Shown here piece by piece: positions 36,493 through 45,624 of a stretch of 64,000 nucleotides of DNA (position 1 is the stretch's first letter; each line of letters starts with the position of its first letter). The notes below the pieces were generated by a model, which searched no databases, was not told the DNA's origin, and worked only from the letters and a program-made list of their open reading frames with translations. Made by a program: the position numbers and the translations under genes. Source of the stretch: Apostichopus japonicus (taxonomy: Eukaryota; Echinodermata; Holothuroidea; Aspidochirotida; Stichopodidae); assembly GCF_037975245.1 (NCBI RefSeq), contig NC_092579.1, positions 25,651,166-25,715,165 on the forward strand. The letters are read 5' to 3'.

Positions 36493-36837
36493 TCAAGCGT
36501 ATCGAACCAACGTCTACAAAAAGGAATTAGAAACGAGCGCCATCAACAGGCATTCTTTTTGGGTCTTAAGGGCGCTGTTTGGCTGGTAGCGGGCACAGAA
36601 AGGCGCCTGGTGCGCGGTTAATTTCAGCCTTGGTTATAGCGATCAACGTGAGGGGAAAGGGGACTAAGTTACACAGTACCACTACTGCCACTGGGAGAGG
36701 TACCGTGGCTACTCATGCACTTGTGACAGGGAGGACAAACATTGGGCAAGCACCGAGTAGGCCAGGCCTATAAACCTATGAAAAATAATATCGGGGTGGT
36801 TAAGTAGCTCAATATGAAATACCAAAATGTAAAATGT

Positions 36838-36913
36838 ATACCCTGGTCGGCGGGCGACAGAAACAGGCTGGGAACTGTGTCCATTAGACTGGCTCCCCGA
36901 TGGTGGCTGCAAC
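36838..36913 (-). pseudogene. Coding remnant of element D, second part
   Basis: On the minus strand this continues the frame that stops at 40073 once MITE E and its duplication are removed: PSGSQSNGHSSQPVSVARRP. See the entry at 40081-40337. Confidence 0.4.
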
Positions 36914-37024
36914 CAGTGGCGGCGATTTGTTTCAAATATTGGGGGTGGGCAACTTTAACTTGGGTGCAGACGCGTAACAATTCCCCCACCCCCAAATCAA
37001 AATTGTTCGCGCACTTCGTTATTT

Positions 37025-37088
<64 letters not shown>

Positions 37089-37091
<3 letters not shown>

Positions 37092-39044
37092 GTGCGTATC
37101 CAGGGGGGGCGTTGGGGGCGCGCGCCCCCCGGGTAAGAAAAAGAGGAGAGAAAAAAAGAGAAGAAAAAAGGGAAAAGGAGGGGAAAAAGAAAAGGAGGAG
37201 AGAAAGGAAGGGAAAAGAAAAAGAAAAAAGAGAGAAAAAGGAGAAAAGGAGAGAGTAGAAGATAGCCAAGACCTCGGGAAGAGAAAGAGGAACAGTCATA
37301 GTTAAAGCGCTGATCCCAATTATATACACAGGGTAGCCAGTGACAGATCAAGGATTACGGAGGGGGTGTGCGCCTCACCCTACCCCTTACACCGACAACT
37401 CCATTTTTGACGTTTCCATTTTTCCTCTCTCACTAATGTATCTATATAAATACTATATATGGTCTATCATAACGCGTGTGTGTGTATGGACGCCTTAACA
37501 ATTGTACAATTGTGCTATATGGAACCAACTGTGGCTGGTCTTGAACTCGACCGAGTCGTCGGGGAACATGACGCATTTCGGGAAGGGGGCGACCGCCCCC
37601 CCCCCCCGAGCAAATTTTCTTTACGAAATCGCTAGTAATTTCAAAATAGACAATGCTTAGATGCAACTTACAAGGCCTGGGAAGTGTCATTTCCAGCAAT
37701 CTAGGAGGCATTTTCGGCCAAAATTTTTCTTGTACGCTTCGCGCCAACACATGGTGGCGCTTCGCTTAGATAGTTTGCCTACAGGCTTCGCCCCTCCCTT
37801 GGCAATTACTCGCTACACGCCTGTTCGAATTTGTAAAGCAAAGAGCAGATATAACATCATATCAGTGAGCATTGAAATGCATGTTCCACGATGAACAGCC
37901 TCAAAAACTGTCTATGTGTGTAGTCAAAGGCGTAGGAGCCAAATTGGATTTGGGGCTGTAACGACTTGCCCGAAAAAAAAGCCAAAATTTTTCGCGCGCG
38001 AAGCGCGCGTTCAACATATCGATGCCAATATCATATAAGCAAGCATCGCTCATTACATTGCATGGCATCGTGTGCCTTAAGATCCGTGAAAGTTGCACAG
38101 TATACCGCCGGATGCTAATGTAAACAACCAAATGTCTTATGTAGATGGAGAAAAAGCATACAGATCCATTTATGTCAAAACTCTCTTTTACAGTAGTAAT
38201 GTCGGCCAAGCTTACAACTTTATTTTAATTACCAAGGAGATCATTTTTAAGCTATTCATTGCTATTTATTTTTCTTTCAGTATAGGTGCCCGAAAAAAAT
38301 GGGAAAAATTTGGTTGCGGGAAAGGGGGGGGGGGCTGCATCCCTGCCTCCTACGGGACCTACGCCTACGTGTGTAGTGTTCGGTTTCGATATACCTCATA
38401 TCGGAAATATCTGCTATTTGTCATTTCCTTCAACCAAGTTTTATAATAGCCATTATAAGAGGTTTTAATATTTATACACCAATAAATTAACTGTGTCGGA
38501 ATTTTCCAAAATTTCCTCACCAACATTCTTCATCATACTTTCCTCTACTCGTGCAATTTTGACCTGTCTATTAGGGGTTCAAGGAGGTTTTTCTATATTG
38601 GTTGTCCATAGATAGAATTTTGTGCAACATTATGGGTATGTTTTGAAGTGATTTTTATTCACGAGAAATGTGAATTCTCAACAAATAATGAGCTTAAAAC
38701 CTTGAAAAGTGGGGCTTTCGGATATTGTGGGCCGTGACGTAGAATCACCTACAAAAGCAATGATCCATAGGACATGCAATGAGGTCGAACATGATGTGTG
38801 ACTGATGACAATCTTCAAAAAGGTTATGGATGGAAAAAAAAAAAAACTTTTGGGAAATACTTGGTTCTCAGGCAAAAGTGTACATCTGGTTGGTCATTTT
38901 CAAGCCCGAGAAGTGCCATTTCCGGTGATCTGGGGGGTATCAAAACCAGAAATTTTCTTGTACGCTCCGCGCCAACCGATGGTGGCGCTCCGCTTAGATA
39001 GTAATTCGCGCCCCCCGGGTTAGAAAATCCTGGATACGCGCCTG
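37089..39044 (+). mobile_element. Family A copy 3, complete, in an AT repeat
   Basis: The left end CAGGTGCGTATCCAGG (37089-37104) is followed by the GC palindrome GGGGGCGCGCGCCCCC and a polypurine tract of about 140 bases (AAGAAAAAGAGGAGAG type). Then come the middle module with the hairpin word (about 37741-37763), the GC-rich palindrome (about 37991-38008), a G-run near 38324-38333, the terminal module (about 38968-38990) and the right end CCTGGATACGCGCCTG (39029-39044). The flanks are ATATA on both sides, which fits a 5-bp TSD but is not informative inside an AT microsatellite. Non-coding. Confidence 0.88.
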
Positions 39045-39069
39045 ATATATATATATATATATATAAATA

Positions 39070-39702
39070 CAGGCGTGTATCCAGGATTTTCTAACCCGGG
39101 GGCGCGATCGAATTACTATCTAAGCGGAAGCGCCACAGAAAATTTCTGGTTTTGATAGCCCCCCAGATCACAGGAAATGGCACTTCTCGGGCTTGAAAAT
39201 GATCAACAAGTTGTACACTTTGGCCTGAGAATCAAGAGAACCAATAGTTTTTTTCCATCCATAACCTTTCTCAAGATTGTCACCAGTCACACATCATGTT
39301 CGACCTCATCGCTTCTCCTGTGGATCATTGCTTTGGAAGGTAATACTACGTAACGGCCTATACAATACCCGTCAACCCCACTTTTCAAGGTTTGAAGCCC
39401 ATTATTTGTTCAGAATTTGAATTATAAATTCACTTCAAAACATATCCATAAATGTTGCACAAAATTTCATCTATGGTCAACCAATATAGAAAAAAAACCT
39501 TCAACCCCTAACAGACCGGTCAAAATGGCACGAGTAGAGGGAAGTATGATGAAGAATGTTGAGCAGGGAATTTTCGAAAATTCAGACACAGTTAATTTAT
39601 TGTGTACAAATATTATAAATATAAAACTTCGATATCGTGAAAAAAGACAAAAAATATCTTCGCCCACCCCCCCCCCCCCTCCCCTACTTGGCTACGTGCC
39701 TG
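39070..39702 (-). mobile_element. Deleted family A relative
   Basis: It begins CAGGCGTGTATCCAGG and runs through the family A terminal module, with part of the hairpin word deleted (39120-39140), to about 39660. A C-run follows, then CTTGGCTACGTGCCTG (39687-39702), which resembles the other end. Flanking bases (AAATA versus CGGTT) do not form a duplication. Confidence 0.6.
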
Positions 39703-40072
39703 CGGTTAGAAATCTTGTAGGAAACATGCCAAATGGAAACCCAGTGAACCCATATCGATGTGGATCATATATATGATTGTACGTACTTACACTCATACAC
39801 AAGAGATGTACAGACATTATGATAATAATCATGAGTGACAACATGCTATACGGTCACAGGTCACAGAAACGACGACGAAGAGTCATTTACCTCATAGCGC
39901 ATGTGTTGGATGAAGTTTTAGCCACCGCCAAATAGGATTTGGATAAATAATCTCATGCATTATTTTCTATTTATAGCCACACAAAAACACTATGCCACCA
40001 AATATTGGGGGGATATTAGATACTATATCCCCCACCTAAAATATGTTCCCCCCCCCATGATCGCCGCTCATG
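39703..40072. other. Right interior of MITE E
   Basis: Non-coding MITE sequence; the stretch AAATATTGGGGGGATAT near 40000 mirrors AAATATTGGGGGTGGGC near 36935. Confidence 0.45.
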
Positions 40073-40080
40073 GCTGCAAC

Positions 40081-40337
40081 GTTCCGTCTGGCTGTGCCTG
40101 TGCGTCTGCGATGGAAAGGAGCTGATCGTGCACAGCTGCTATTGAATTGAACCTGTGCTCATCGATGCTCGCGTAATCCGTTCTAAATTTCTCTTTGCTT
40201 TGGAGAAGACGTTCTTTCGCTTCAGAAGCATTCTCATTGCCAGTTAAGAGCCTCTCTACTTCGCCCAAAATCCGAGAACTTCTGTCAAAAACGATCTGTG
40301 CTTCATCAAGTTTACCGCAATCGCCAAGGTGAAAGTA
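40081..40337 (-). pseudogene. Coding remnant of element D, first part (gag-like?)
   Basis: On the minus strand 40337-40073 reads YFHLGDCGKLDEAQIVFDRS, then SRILGEVERLLTGNENASEA and KERLLQSKEKFRTDYASIDE, followed by HRFNSIAAVHDQLLSIADAQ. It is hydrophilic and looks helical, a style seen in N-terminal gag or scaffold regions of retroelements, but I do not recognise a family. A stop codon lies just upstream. The frame continues at 36913 after excising MITE E, so the insertion split a formerly continuous coding region. Confidence 0.45.
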
Positions 40338-40436
40338 ACGCTACCCGTACCCTGTTGTCTCGTCACTGTCATTTGCATGTACTGCACAGTACACTGACAT
40401 CGTGTGCGCATGCTTGTAAGACGGGCTGTCACGGTT

Positions 40437-40994
40437 GAATTACTGATATCAGCAAATGATTTGTTGATATCATCAAATGAACTGGTGATATCAACAAAAG
40501 CATGCATTAGTGATATGTACGGTTCATTTGCTGATATCATTAAATCAATTACTGATATCACCAATTGATTTGTTGATATCAGCAAATGAATAAGTGATAT
40601 GTTGGAATTGTTGATATCATCAAATGATTTGCTGATATCACCAATTATTTGATGATATCAGCAAATAATTGTTGATATCATCAAATGATTTGCTGATATC
40701 ATCAAATGATTTGCTGATATCACCAATTCATTTGCTGATATCACCAAATAATTGCTGATATCTGCAAATATTTGTTGATATCAGCAATTATTTGTTGATA
40801 TCAGCAATTATTTGATGATATCAACAAATGAATTGGTGATATCAGCAAATGAATTGGTGATATCAGCAAATGAATTGCTGATATCAACAAATAATTGTTG
40901 ATATCAGCAATTATTTGATGATATCATCAAATGATTTGATGATATCAACCATTATTTGCTGATATCACCAAATATTTGATGATCATCAAATATC
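40437..40994. repeat. TGATATCA-centred tandem array, right arm of element D
   Basis: About 28 units of 19-20 bases, same design as the left arm (35990-36492). The last units mirror the first units of the left arm. Confidence 0.9.
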
Positions 40995-41135
40995 GAAAAA
41001 AAAGTAAAACGGCTTGCCATACGTACGCGCGTACCATGCATGGATGGTCATGTGATGTGTTCCAGGGTGGTACTAATATATTACTCTCCCCATTACGCAT
41101 GATGATTTCACCCAGTAGTAGTAAGTTGAGTCTCG

Positions 41136-41649
41136 TCTATCCGAAATGCTCAGTGATTAACCTCCGCCGCGTATCACGATCTTGCGCAAGGTTTATTGCT
41201 TCCTCGAAATTGTTAATATTAATTTCCTTAAATTGCGACTTTATTTTCCAAGCAAGGTAGTCACGGGCCTTCCTACTGGTTTAGCAGTATGTCTCAGTGC
41301 TTCTCTTAAAGCAACCTTTGCTGGAGCGTCCTCCTGGAGTCTTGCTACATGACCGAAAAATCTCAATCTTCTATGTGCGACTATGGATGGCCAAGGTGTT
41401 TGGTTGATTTCGTTGTAGAGCTCATCATTTGATACCAATTGTTATTGGTCCATCTAATGTTGAGAATATTTCGAAGTAGTCTCCTTTGAAAAGTGTCAAT
41501 TTTGCGATCAAGATCCTTCGTTGTGCCCCACAGTTCGCAATTGTACAAAAAAATACTCTTTAATAAAGTCTCAAAAATCCTAAGCTTAATGTTCCGGCTT
41601 ATGTTTTTGCTTTTGAAAATGCTTGACAGTGTGTTGAAAGCACCGTTGG
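41136..41649 (-). pseudogene. LINE ORF2 C-terminus
   Basis: On the minus strand: a block around 41550-41440 with CELWGTTKDLDRKI-type sequence, then AHRRLRFFGHVARLQEDAPA with a GRP ending (41438-41241), and finally ARDYLAWK and LAQDRDTRRRLITEHFG before TAG at 41138-41136. RRLRFFGHVARL is a widespread landmark just after the thumb of several LINE clades. Frames are broken between these blocks. Confidence 0.75.
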
Positions 41650-43900
41650 CAGGTGCGTATCCAGGGGGGGGGCGTTGGGGGCGCGCGCCCCCCGGGTAAG
41701 AAAAAGAGGAGAGAAAAAGAAAAAAAGAGGGGAAAAAAGAGGAGGAGGAGAGGAAGGAAGGGAAAAGAAAAAGAAGAAAGAGAGAAAAAGGAGAAAAGGA
41801 AGGAGAGGAAGGAAGGGAAAAGAAAAAGAAGAAAGAGAGAAAAAGGAGAAAAGGAGGGAGTAAAAGAAAAACGCGAAGACACCGGGGAGAGAAAGAGGAA
41901 CAGTGACATCATTACAGCGCTGAAGGGTAGCCAGTGACGGATCAATGATTTCGTAAAAGTGTGACTCACCCTACCCCTTACACCGACAACTCCATTTTTT
42001 GACGTTTCCATTTTCCTCTCTCACTAATGATCTATATATGTACTATATATGGTCTATCATAACGCGTGTGTAGAATTGTGCTATGAAACCAACTGTGGCT
42101 GGTCTCGAACTCGACCGTGTCGTCGGGAACATGACGCATTTTGGGATGGGGGCGATCGCCCGCCCCCCCCCCATTCAGCATTTTTTTTAAATGATATCGC
42201 TAAGTAATTTCAAAATAGAAAGTGCTTAGAGGCAACTTACAAGGCCTGGGAAGTGTCATTTCCAGCGATCTTGGAGACATTTTCGGCCAAAATTTGCTTG
42301 TACGCTTCGCGCTAACAAATGGTCTTGGGTAGTGCCATTTCCAGCGATCTGGGAGGCATTTTCGGCCAAAATTTTCTTGTACGCTTCGCGCCAACCTATG
42401 GTGGCGCTACGCTTAGATAATTTGCCTACAGGCTTCGCCCCTCCCTTGGCAAATTCCTCGCTACGCGCCTGTTCGAATTTGTAACGCAAACAGCAGATAT
42501 CACATCATATCAGTGAGCATGAAAATGGCGTTCCAGGATGAAAAGCCTCAAAACTGTCCGACTTGCCGGAAAAAATAACCAAAAATTTTCGCCCGCGAAG
42601 CGCGCGTTCAACGTGTTCATGTCAATATCATATTAGCAAGCATCGGTTATTACATCGCATGCCATCATGTACCGTACGGTCCGTTCAAATTGCGCAGTAT
42701 ACCGCGGGATGCTAATGTAAACAACGACATGTCTCATGTATATATATGTATAAAAAGCATGGAGGTCCAATTATGTCAAAACTCTCTTTTACATTAGTAA
42801 TGGAGAATTAGGGGCTGCACCCCCGCCGCGCAGCCTCAGTGGCGGAGCGTCCATACGGTCAGGGGGCGGATGCGCCCCCTGACGGACTCAAATGGACTGC
42901 TGGCGCCTTTTTCAGCTCTTTACCACTTTTTACTTATTCGTGATTATTGACTTTTTTATTGCGCTCTCATCTACTTATTGACATTTCTCACATTTTGTTG
43001 GCGTAATTTGGCGATGACACCTTATTCTTCGTTTATCTGCAAATTACCCAGGCCCGGAAAGGGTCATTTCCGGCGATCTAGGGAGTATCTTTATTCAAAA
43101 AATTTCTGTACGCTACGCGCCAACCAGTGGTGGCGCTCCGCTTAGATAGTGTCGAAAGCGCTCCTACAGACCATTCTCGCCACTCCTGACCAATACCCCT
43201 AGCTCCGCCACTGCCGCCGCGCCTCCTACGCCTATGTGTGTAGTGTTCGCTTTCGGAAATATCTGCTATTTTTTCATTTCCTTCAACCAAGTTTTATAAT
43301 AGCCGTTATAAGAGGTTTTAATGTTTGTACACCAATAAATTAACTGTGTCGGAATTTTCGAAAATTTCTGACCAACATTCTGCATCACACTTCCCTCTAC
43401 TCGTGCAATTTTGACCGGTCTGTTAGGGGTTGAAGGAAGTTTTTCTATATTGGTTGTCCATAGATGAAATTTTGCACAACATTATGGGTATGTTTTGAAG
43501 TGAGTTTATTCACGAGAAATGTGAATTTTCAAATTCTGAACAAATATGGGGCTTAAAACCTTGAAAAGTGGGGCTGACGGGTATTGTGGGCCGCGACGTA
43601 GAATCACCTACAAAAGCAAAGACCCACAGGAGATGCCATCAGGTCGATCATGATGTGTGCCGGGTTGACAAACTTCAAAAAGGTTATGGATGGAAAAAAA
43701 ACTATTAGGAAATACCTGGTTCTCAGGCAAAAAGTGTACATCTGGTTGGTCATTTCAAGCCCGAGAAGTGCCGTTTCCGGTGATCTGGGGGGGTTTCAAA
43801 ACAAGAAATTTTCTTGTACGCTGCGCGCCAACCGATGGTGGCGCTCCGCTTAGATAGTAATTCGCGCCCCCCGGGTTTGAAAATCCTGGATACGCGCCTG
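41650..43900 (+). mobile_element. Family A copy 4, complete, 5-bp TSD GTTGG, with nested MITE
   Basis: Ends CAGGTGCGTATCCAGG (41650-41665) and CCTGGATACGCGCCTG (43885-43900), flanked by GTTGG at 41645-41649 and 43901-43905. Same order of segments as copy 3, but the polypurine tract has an internal duplication (about 41740-41860). The middle module is partly duplicated (42295-42320 and 42370-42400), and a 377-bp MITE sits inside. Copy 5 shares the middle-module duplication and the MITE insertion, so the two form a subfamily. Confidence 0.9.
42837..43213. mobile_element. 377-bp hAT-like MITE nested in family A copy 4
   Basis: Ends CAGTGGCGGAGC and AGCTCCGCCACTG. The direct repeat CCGCCGCGC (42823-42831 and 43214-43222) flanks the insert, with five extra bases AGCCT on the left. 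Near 43115-43140 it too has the hairpin module (CGCGCCAACCAGTGGTGGCG). The identical insert, also 377 bp, is in copy 5 at 50061-50437. Confidence 0.8.
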
Positions 43901-43905
43901 GTTGG

Positions 43906-44840
43906 TTATACCAATTCTTCGGTTAATGTCTTCTTCGGTCCCCAGCAAGCTACCAACATATTTACACTTCTTCCAACTTTCATTTCGCTTTTCTTGTGAT
44001 TGAAAATTTCTCAGTTTTTGTGCAATTGATTTTCAGATTCCTTCCTGCCAGTTTGTCAGAAACTCGTTTTTCGATATCTTGCAGTATATGATGTCCAAGA
44101 GATATCATCAGCGTATTGTTGGTCTACTGTGAAAAAAGAATTAGTGGTGGTAGTGCTGTAATCATGATCAACTAACTGAGATGGCAGGATAACTGTATCG
44201 ATATCATTATCATCTGATTTCAAAGAGTTGGCTAGATAAGTTATAAAAAATAGTGCACTTGCCCTATCTCCTTGTGGTGAACCAATGTTAGTGTTAAAAG
44301 GAAATCCGAGTTTGCCCTCTAATTTGACGGTGTAGGAGACGTTATCGATTAGTAGTGATATCAGGTGAAGTTCGTCGTTGTCAAGAACCTGTTCTAGGTC
44401 AGTTAGTAAGGATCCTCTGTGAATTGTGTCGAACGCCTTGCTCATATATCTAGCATCAATAGATTTATAGTGTAACCTATGGATGTTATAGCTTTTTCTG
44501 CTAGCACTTTAAAAGCGAAGACAAGTTCAGCTGTGCAACGTCCTGAAATGTAGGCAGTTTGGGTAATGGGGAGGATATGCTCATTAATTGACGGACGAAT
44601 CCTCCTGGCCACACAAACCGCAAGAATTTTCCTCAGTGGTAATAAAATGACTGGTCTTAAGTTTTCTGGTGGACCTTTAGTCTTTCCCGGTTTTTGGATA
44701 GGAGTTAGGATTCCTTGTTTAATTTCAATTAGGAAATCTCTTGATTCGGCTATACTATTTAAGATATTTGCTATGTGTTTGTGTGTGCATGGGGCATATT
44801 TGAGATGTTCGGCTGTGACCTTGTCACAACCTGGGGTTTT
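43906..44840 (-). pseudogene. LINE reverse transcriptase (5'-truncated)
   Basis: From the 5' truncation at 44840 the minus strand reads PGCDKVTAEHLKYAP, LTPIQKPGKTKGPPENLRPV and AYISGRCTAELVFAF, then DMSKAFDTIHRGSLL in the open frame 44445-44056. Its motifs are SKAFD with the first catalytic Asp (just before residue 1), NIGSPQGDRASALFFITYLA (53-72) and YADD (111-114). All catalytic residues are visible, but stops and missing 5' sequence rule out activity. Confidence 0.85.
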
Positions 44841-45099
44841 ATGATTTCACCCAACTAGTACGTAAATGTGTATGCGTGCTTAGAGCAGCAGACGACACCG
44901 TTACCTAGCAATAACCGTGTCTGTAGCCTAACGTGATAGCTATATTCCCGTCGAGCAGCATTAGGCTCTGTTCCATGGAGAATTCCGTGGTTGCACTGAA
45001 CTAAACATTTCCCCACAGCACCAAACGCTCACCTTTGACAACCGTGGAACTACTTAACGATGTTCCAGACGACACTCTCAACTTAATTATTCACTAAAA

Positions 45100-45324
45100 A
45101 TGCCGTTGAAATGTTGCGCAGTCGGTTGCTGTGACAATAAAAGAGATTGGAGAAAGGCTAAAGTACCTTCTTACGCCGTTAGTTCCCATGTCCGATCCGT
45201 CTTGGTGCAAATCTTTCACGAAGTCACTTACACTATTCTCGAACTGCTACAGAGAAATATCAGTTTAGTACCACCCTGGAACACATCACATGACCCTCCA
45301 TGCATTATACGCGCGCCCAATTGA
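45100..45324 (+). pseudogene. THAP-domain-like N-terminus in element F
   Basis: The frame starts MPLKCCAVGCCDNKRDWRKA, resembling the start of THAP zinc fingers (MP-x-C-C-x-x-x-C-x-N). After about 25 residues the similarity is lost and the second Cys/His pair, AVPTF-type end and DDE/RNase-H-like body are absent. The frame then runs out through the right inverted repeat. THAP domains bind transposon ends in P-type transposases, so this may be a relic of the parent's transposase exon 1. Confidence 0.5.
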
Positions 45325-45600
45325 CATGAATCCTCCAGATTGATTAGACTCGTTGCTTCAAGCTAGCTGTTTCTAAATGTTGAATCCTCATGTCATGAGT
45401 GACAACACCTGTGTGACACAGGTACCACTATCCAATATCCAACATAATCCACTATCCAATATAATCACTCAAATTAAAAGAGGCGTTTACCCACGCCTAC
45501 ATTTGTGTAAGACAGCAACCTAAACGTCTGGAAAGACTTAGATCCCATCCTAAGGGCCTGAAGATTTCATTATACATGCATAAAACTACAAATGTTTATT
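45316..45600. other. Spacer
   Basis: No gene was recognised. It contains a short repeated CACTATCCAATAT phrase near 45425-45465. Confidence 0.35.
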
Positions 45601-45624
45601 TTGATTCTACTTTTGCTTTTGTAT

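Larger units (their letters stand above)
36914..40072. mobile_element. MITE E (hAT-like), 8-bp TSD, carrying family A copy 3
   Basis: Ends CAGTGGCGGCGAT (left) and ATCGCCGCTCATG (right) are imperfect inverted repeats, flanked by a perfect 8-bp duplication GCTGCAAC at 36906-36913 and 40073-40080. Most of its 3.16 kb is later insertions: family A copy 3 (37089-39044) with its AT flanks, and another fragment at 39070-39702. It splits the coding remnant of element D. Confidence 0.8.
35945..41033. mobile_element. Element D: large inverted-end element with TGATATCA arrays
   Basis: The left end starts TACGCGCGTACGTATGGCAA and continues GCCGTTTTACTTTTT and TCGATATTTGATGAT (35945-36005). The right end is its reverse complement (about 40983-41033). 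Inside each end lies a 0.5-kb array built on the palindrome TGATATCA. The interior between the arrays keeps a minus-strand coding remnant and is interrupted by MITE E and family A copy 3. Without these insertions D would be about 1.9 kb. No convincing TSD was found, partly because element F inserted exactly at the right tip. The class is unknown: a foldback-type or DNA transposon is the obvious guess. Confidence 0.65.
41114..44840 (-). mobile_element. 5'-truncated LINE with 13-bp TSD, split by family A copy 4
   Basis: The flanks are a perfect 13-bp duplication ATGATTTCACCCA (41101-41113 and 44841-44853). Read on the minus strand, the element starts inside the RT, runs to 43901, is interrupted by family A, resumes at 41649 and ends after the ORF2 stop (41138-41136) with a short TTACTACTAC tail. 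RT phrasing such as LTPIQKPGKTKGPPENLRPV resembles RTE/Proto2-type elements of marine invertebrates, but the clade is not certain. Confidence 0.85.
41032..45307. mobile_element. Element F: P-like, THAP remnant, 8-bp TSD
   Basis: Inverted ends of about 48 bp, with one small gap and a few mismatches, share GTCATGTGATGTGTTCCAGG (left near 41047-41066, right reversed near 45274-45293). A direct repeat TACGCGCG flanks them (41024-41031 and 45308-45315). Removing the LINE and one copy of its duplication leaves about 535 bp, with a THAP-like N-terminus near 45100. An 8-bp TSD and a THAP domain are both features of P-type transposons, so a non-autonomous P relative is my inference. Its target was the right tip of element D. 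Confidence 0.65.

Noticed and set aside
37089-37330. Lys/Arg/Glu- or Phe/Ser-rich open frames in family A
   Set aside because: They lie on the polypurine/polypyrimidine tract and occur in several copies only because the tract has few stops.
39065-39707. Target-site duplication for the fragment at 39070-39702
   Set aside because: The flanking five bases are AAATA and CGGTT, which do not match.
41023-41033. TACGCGCGTA as the target duplication of element D
   Set aside because: It is part of the inverted end on both sides, and the right copy is shared with the duplication of element F.
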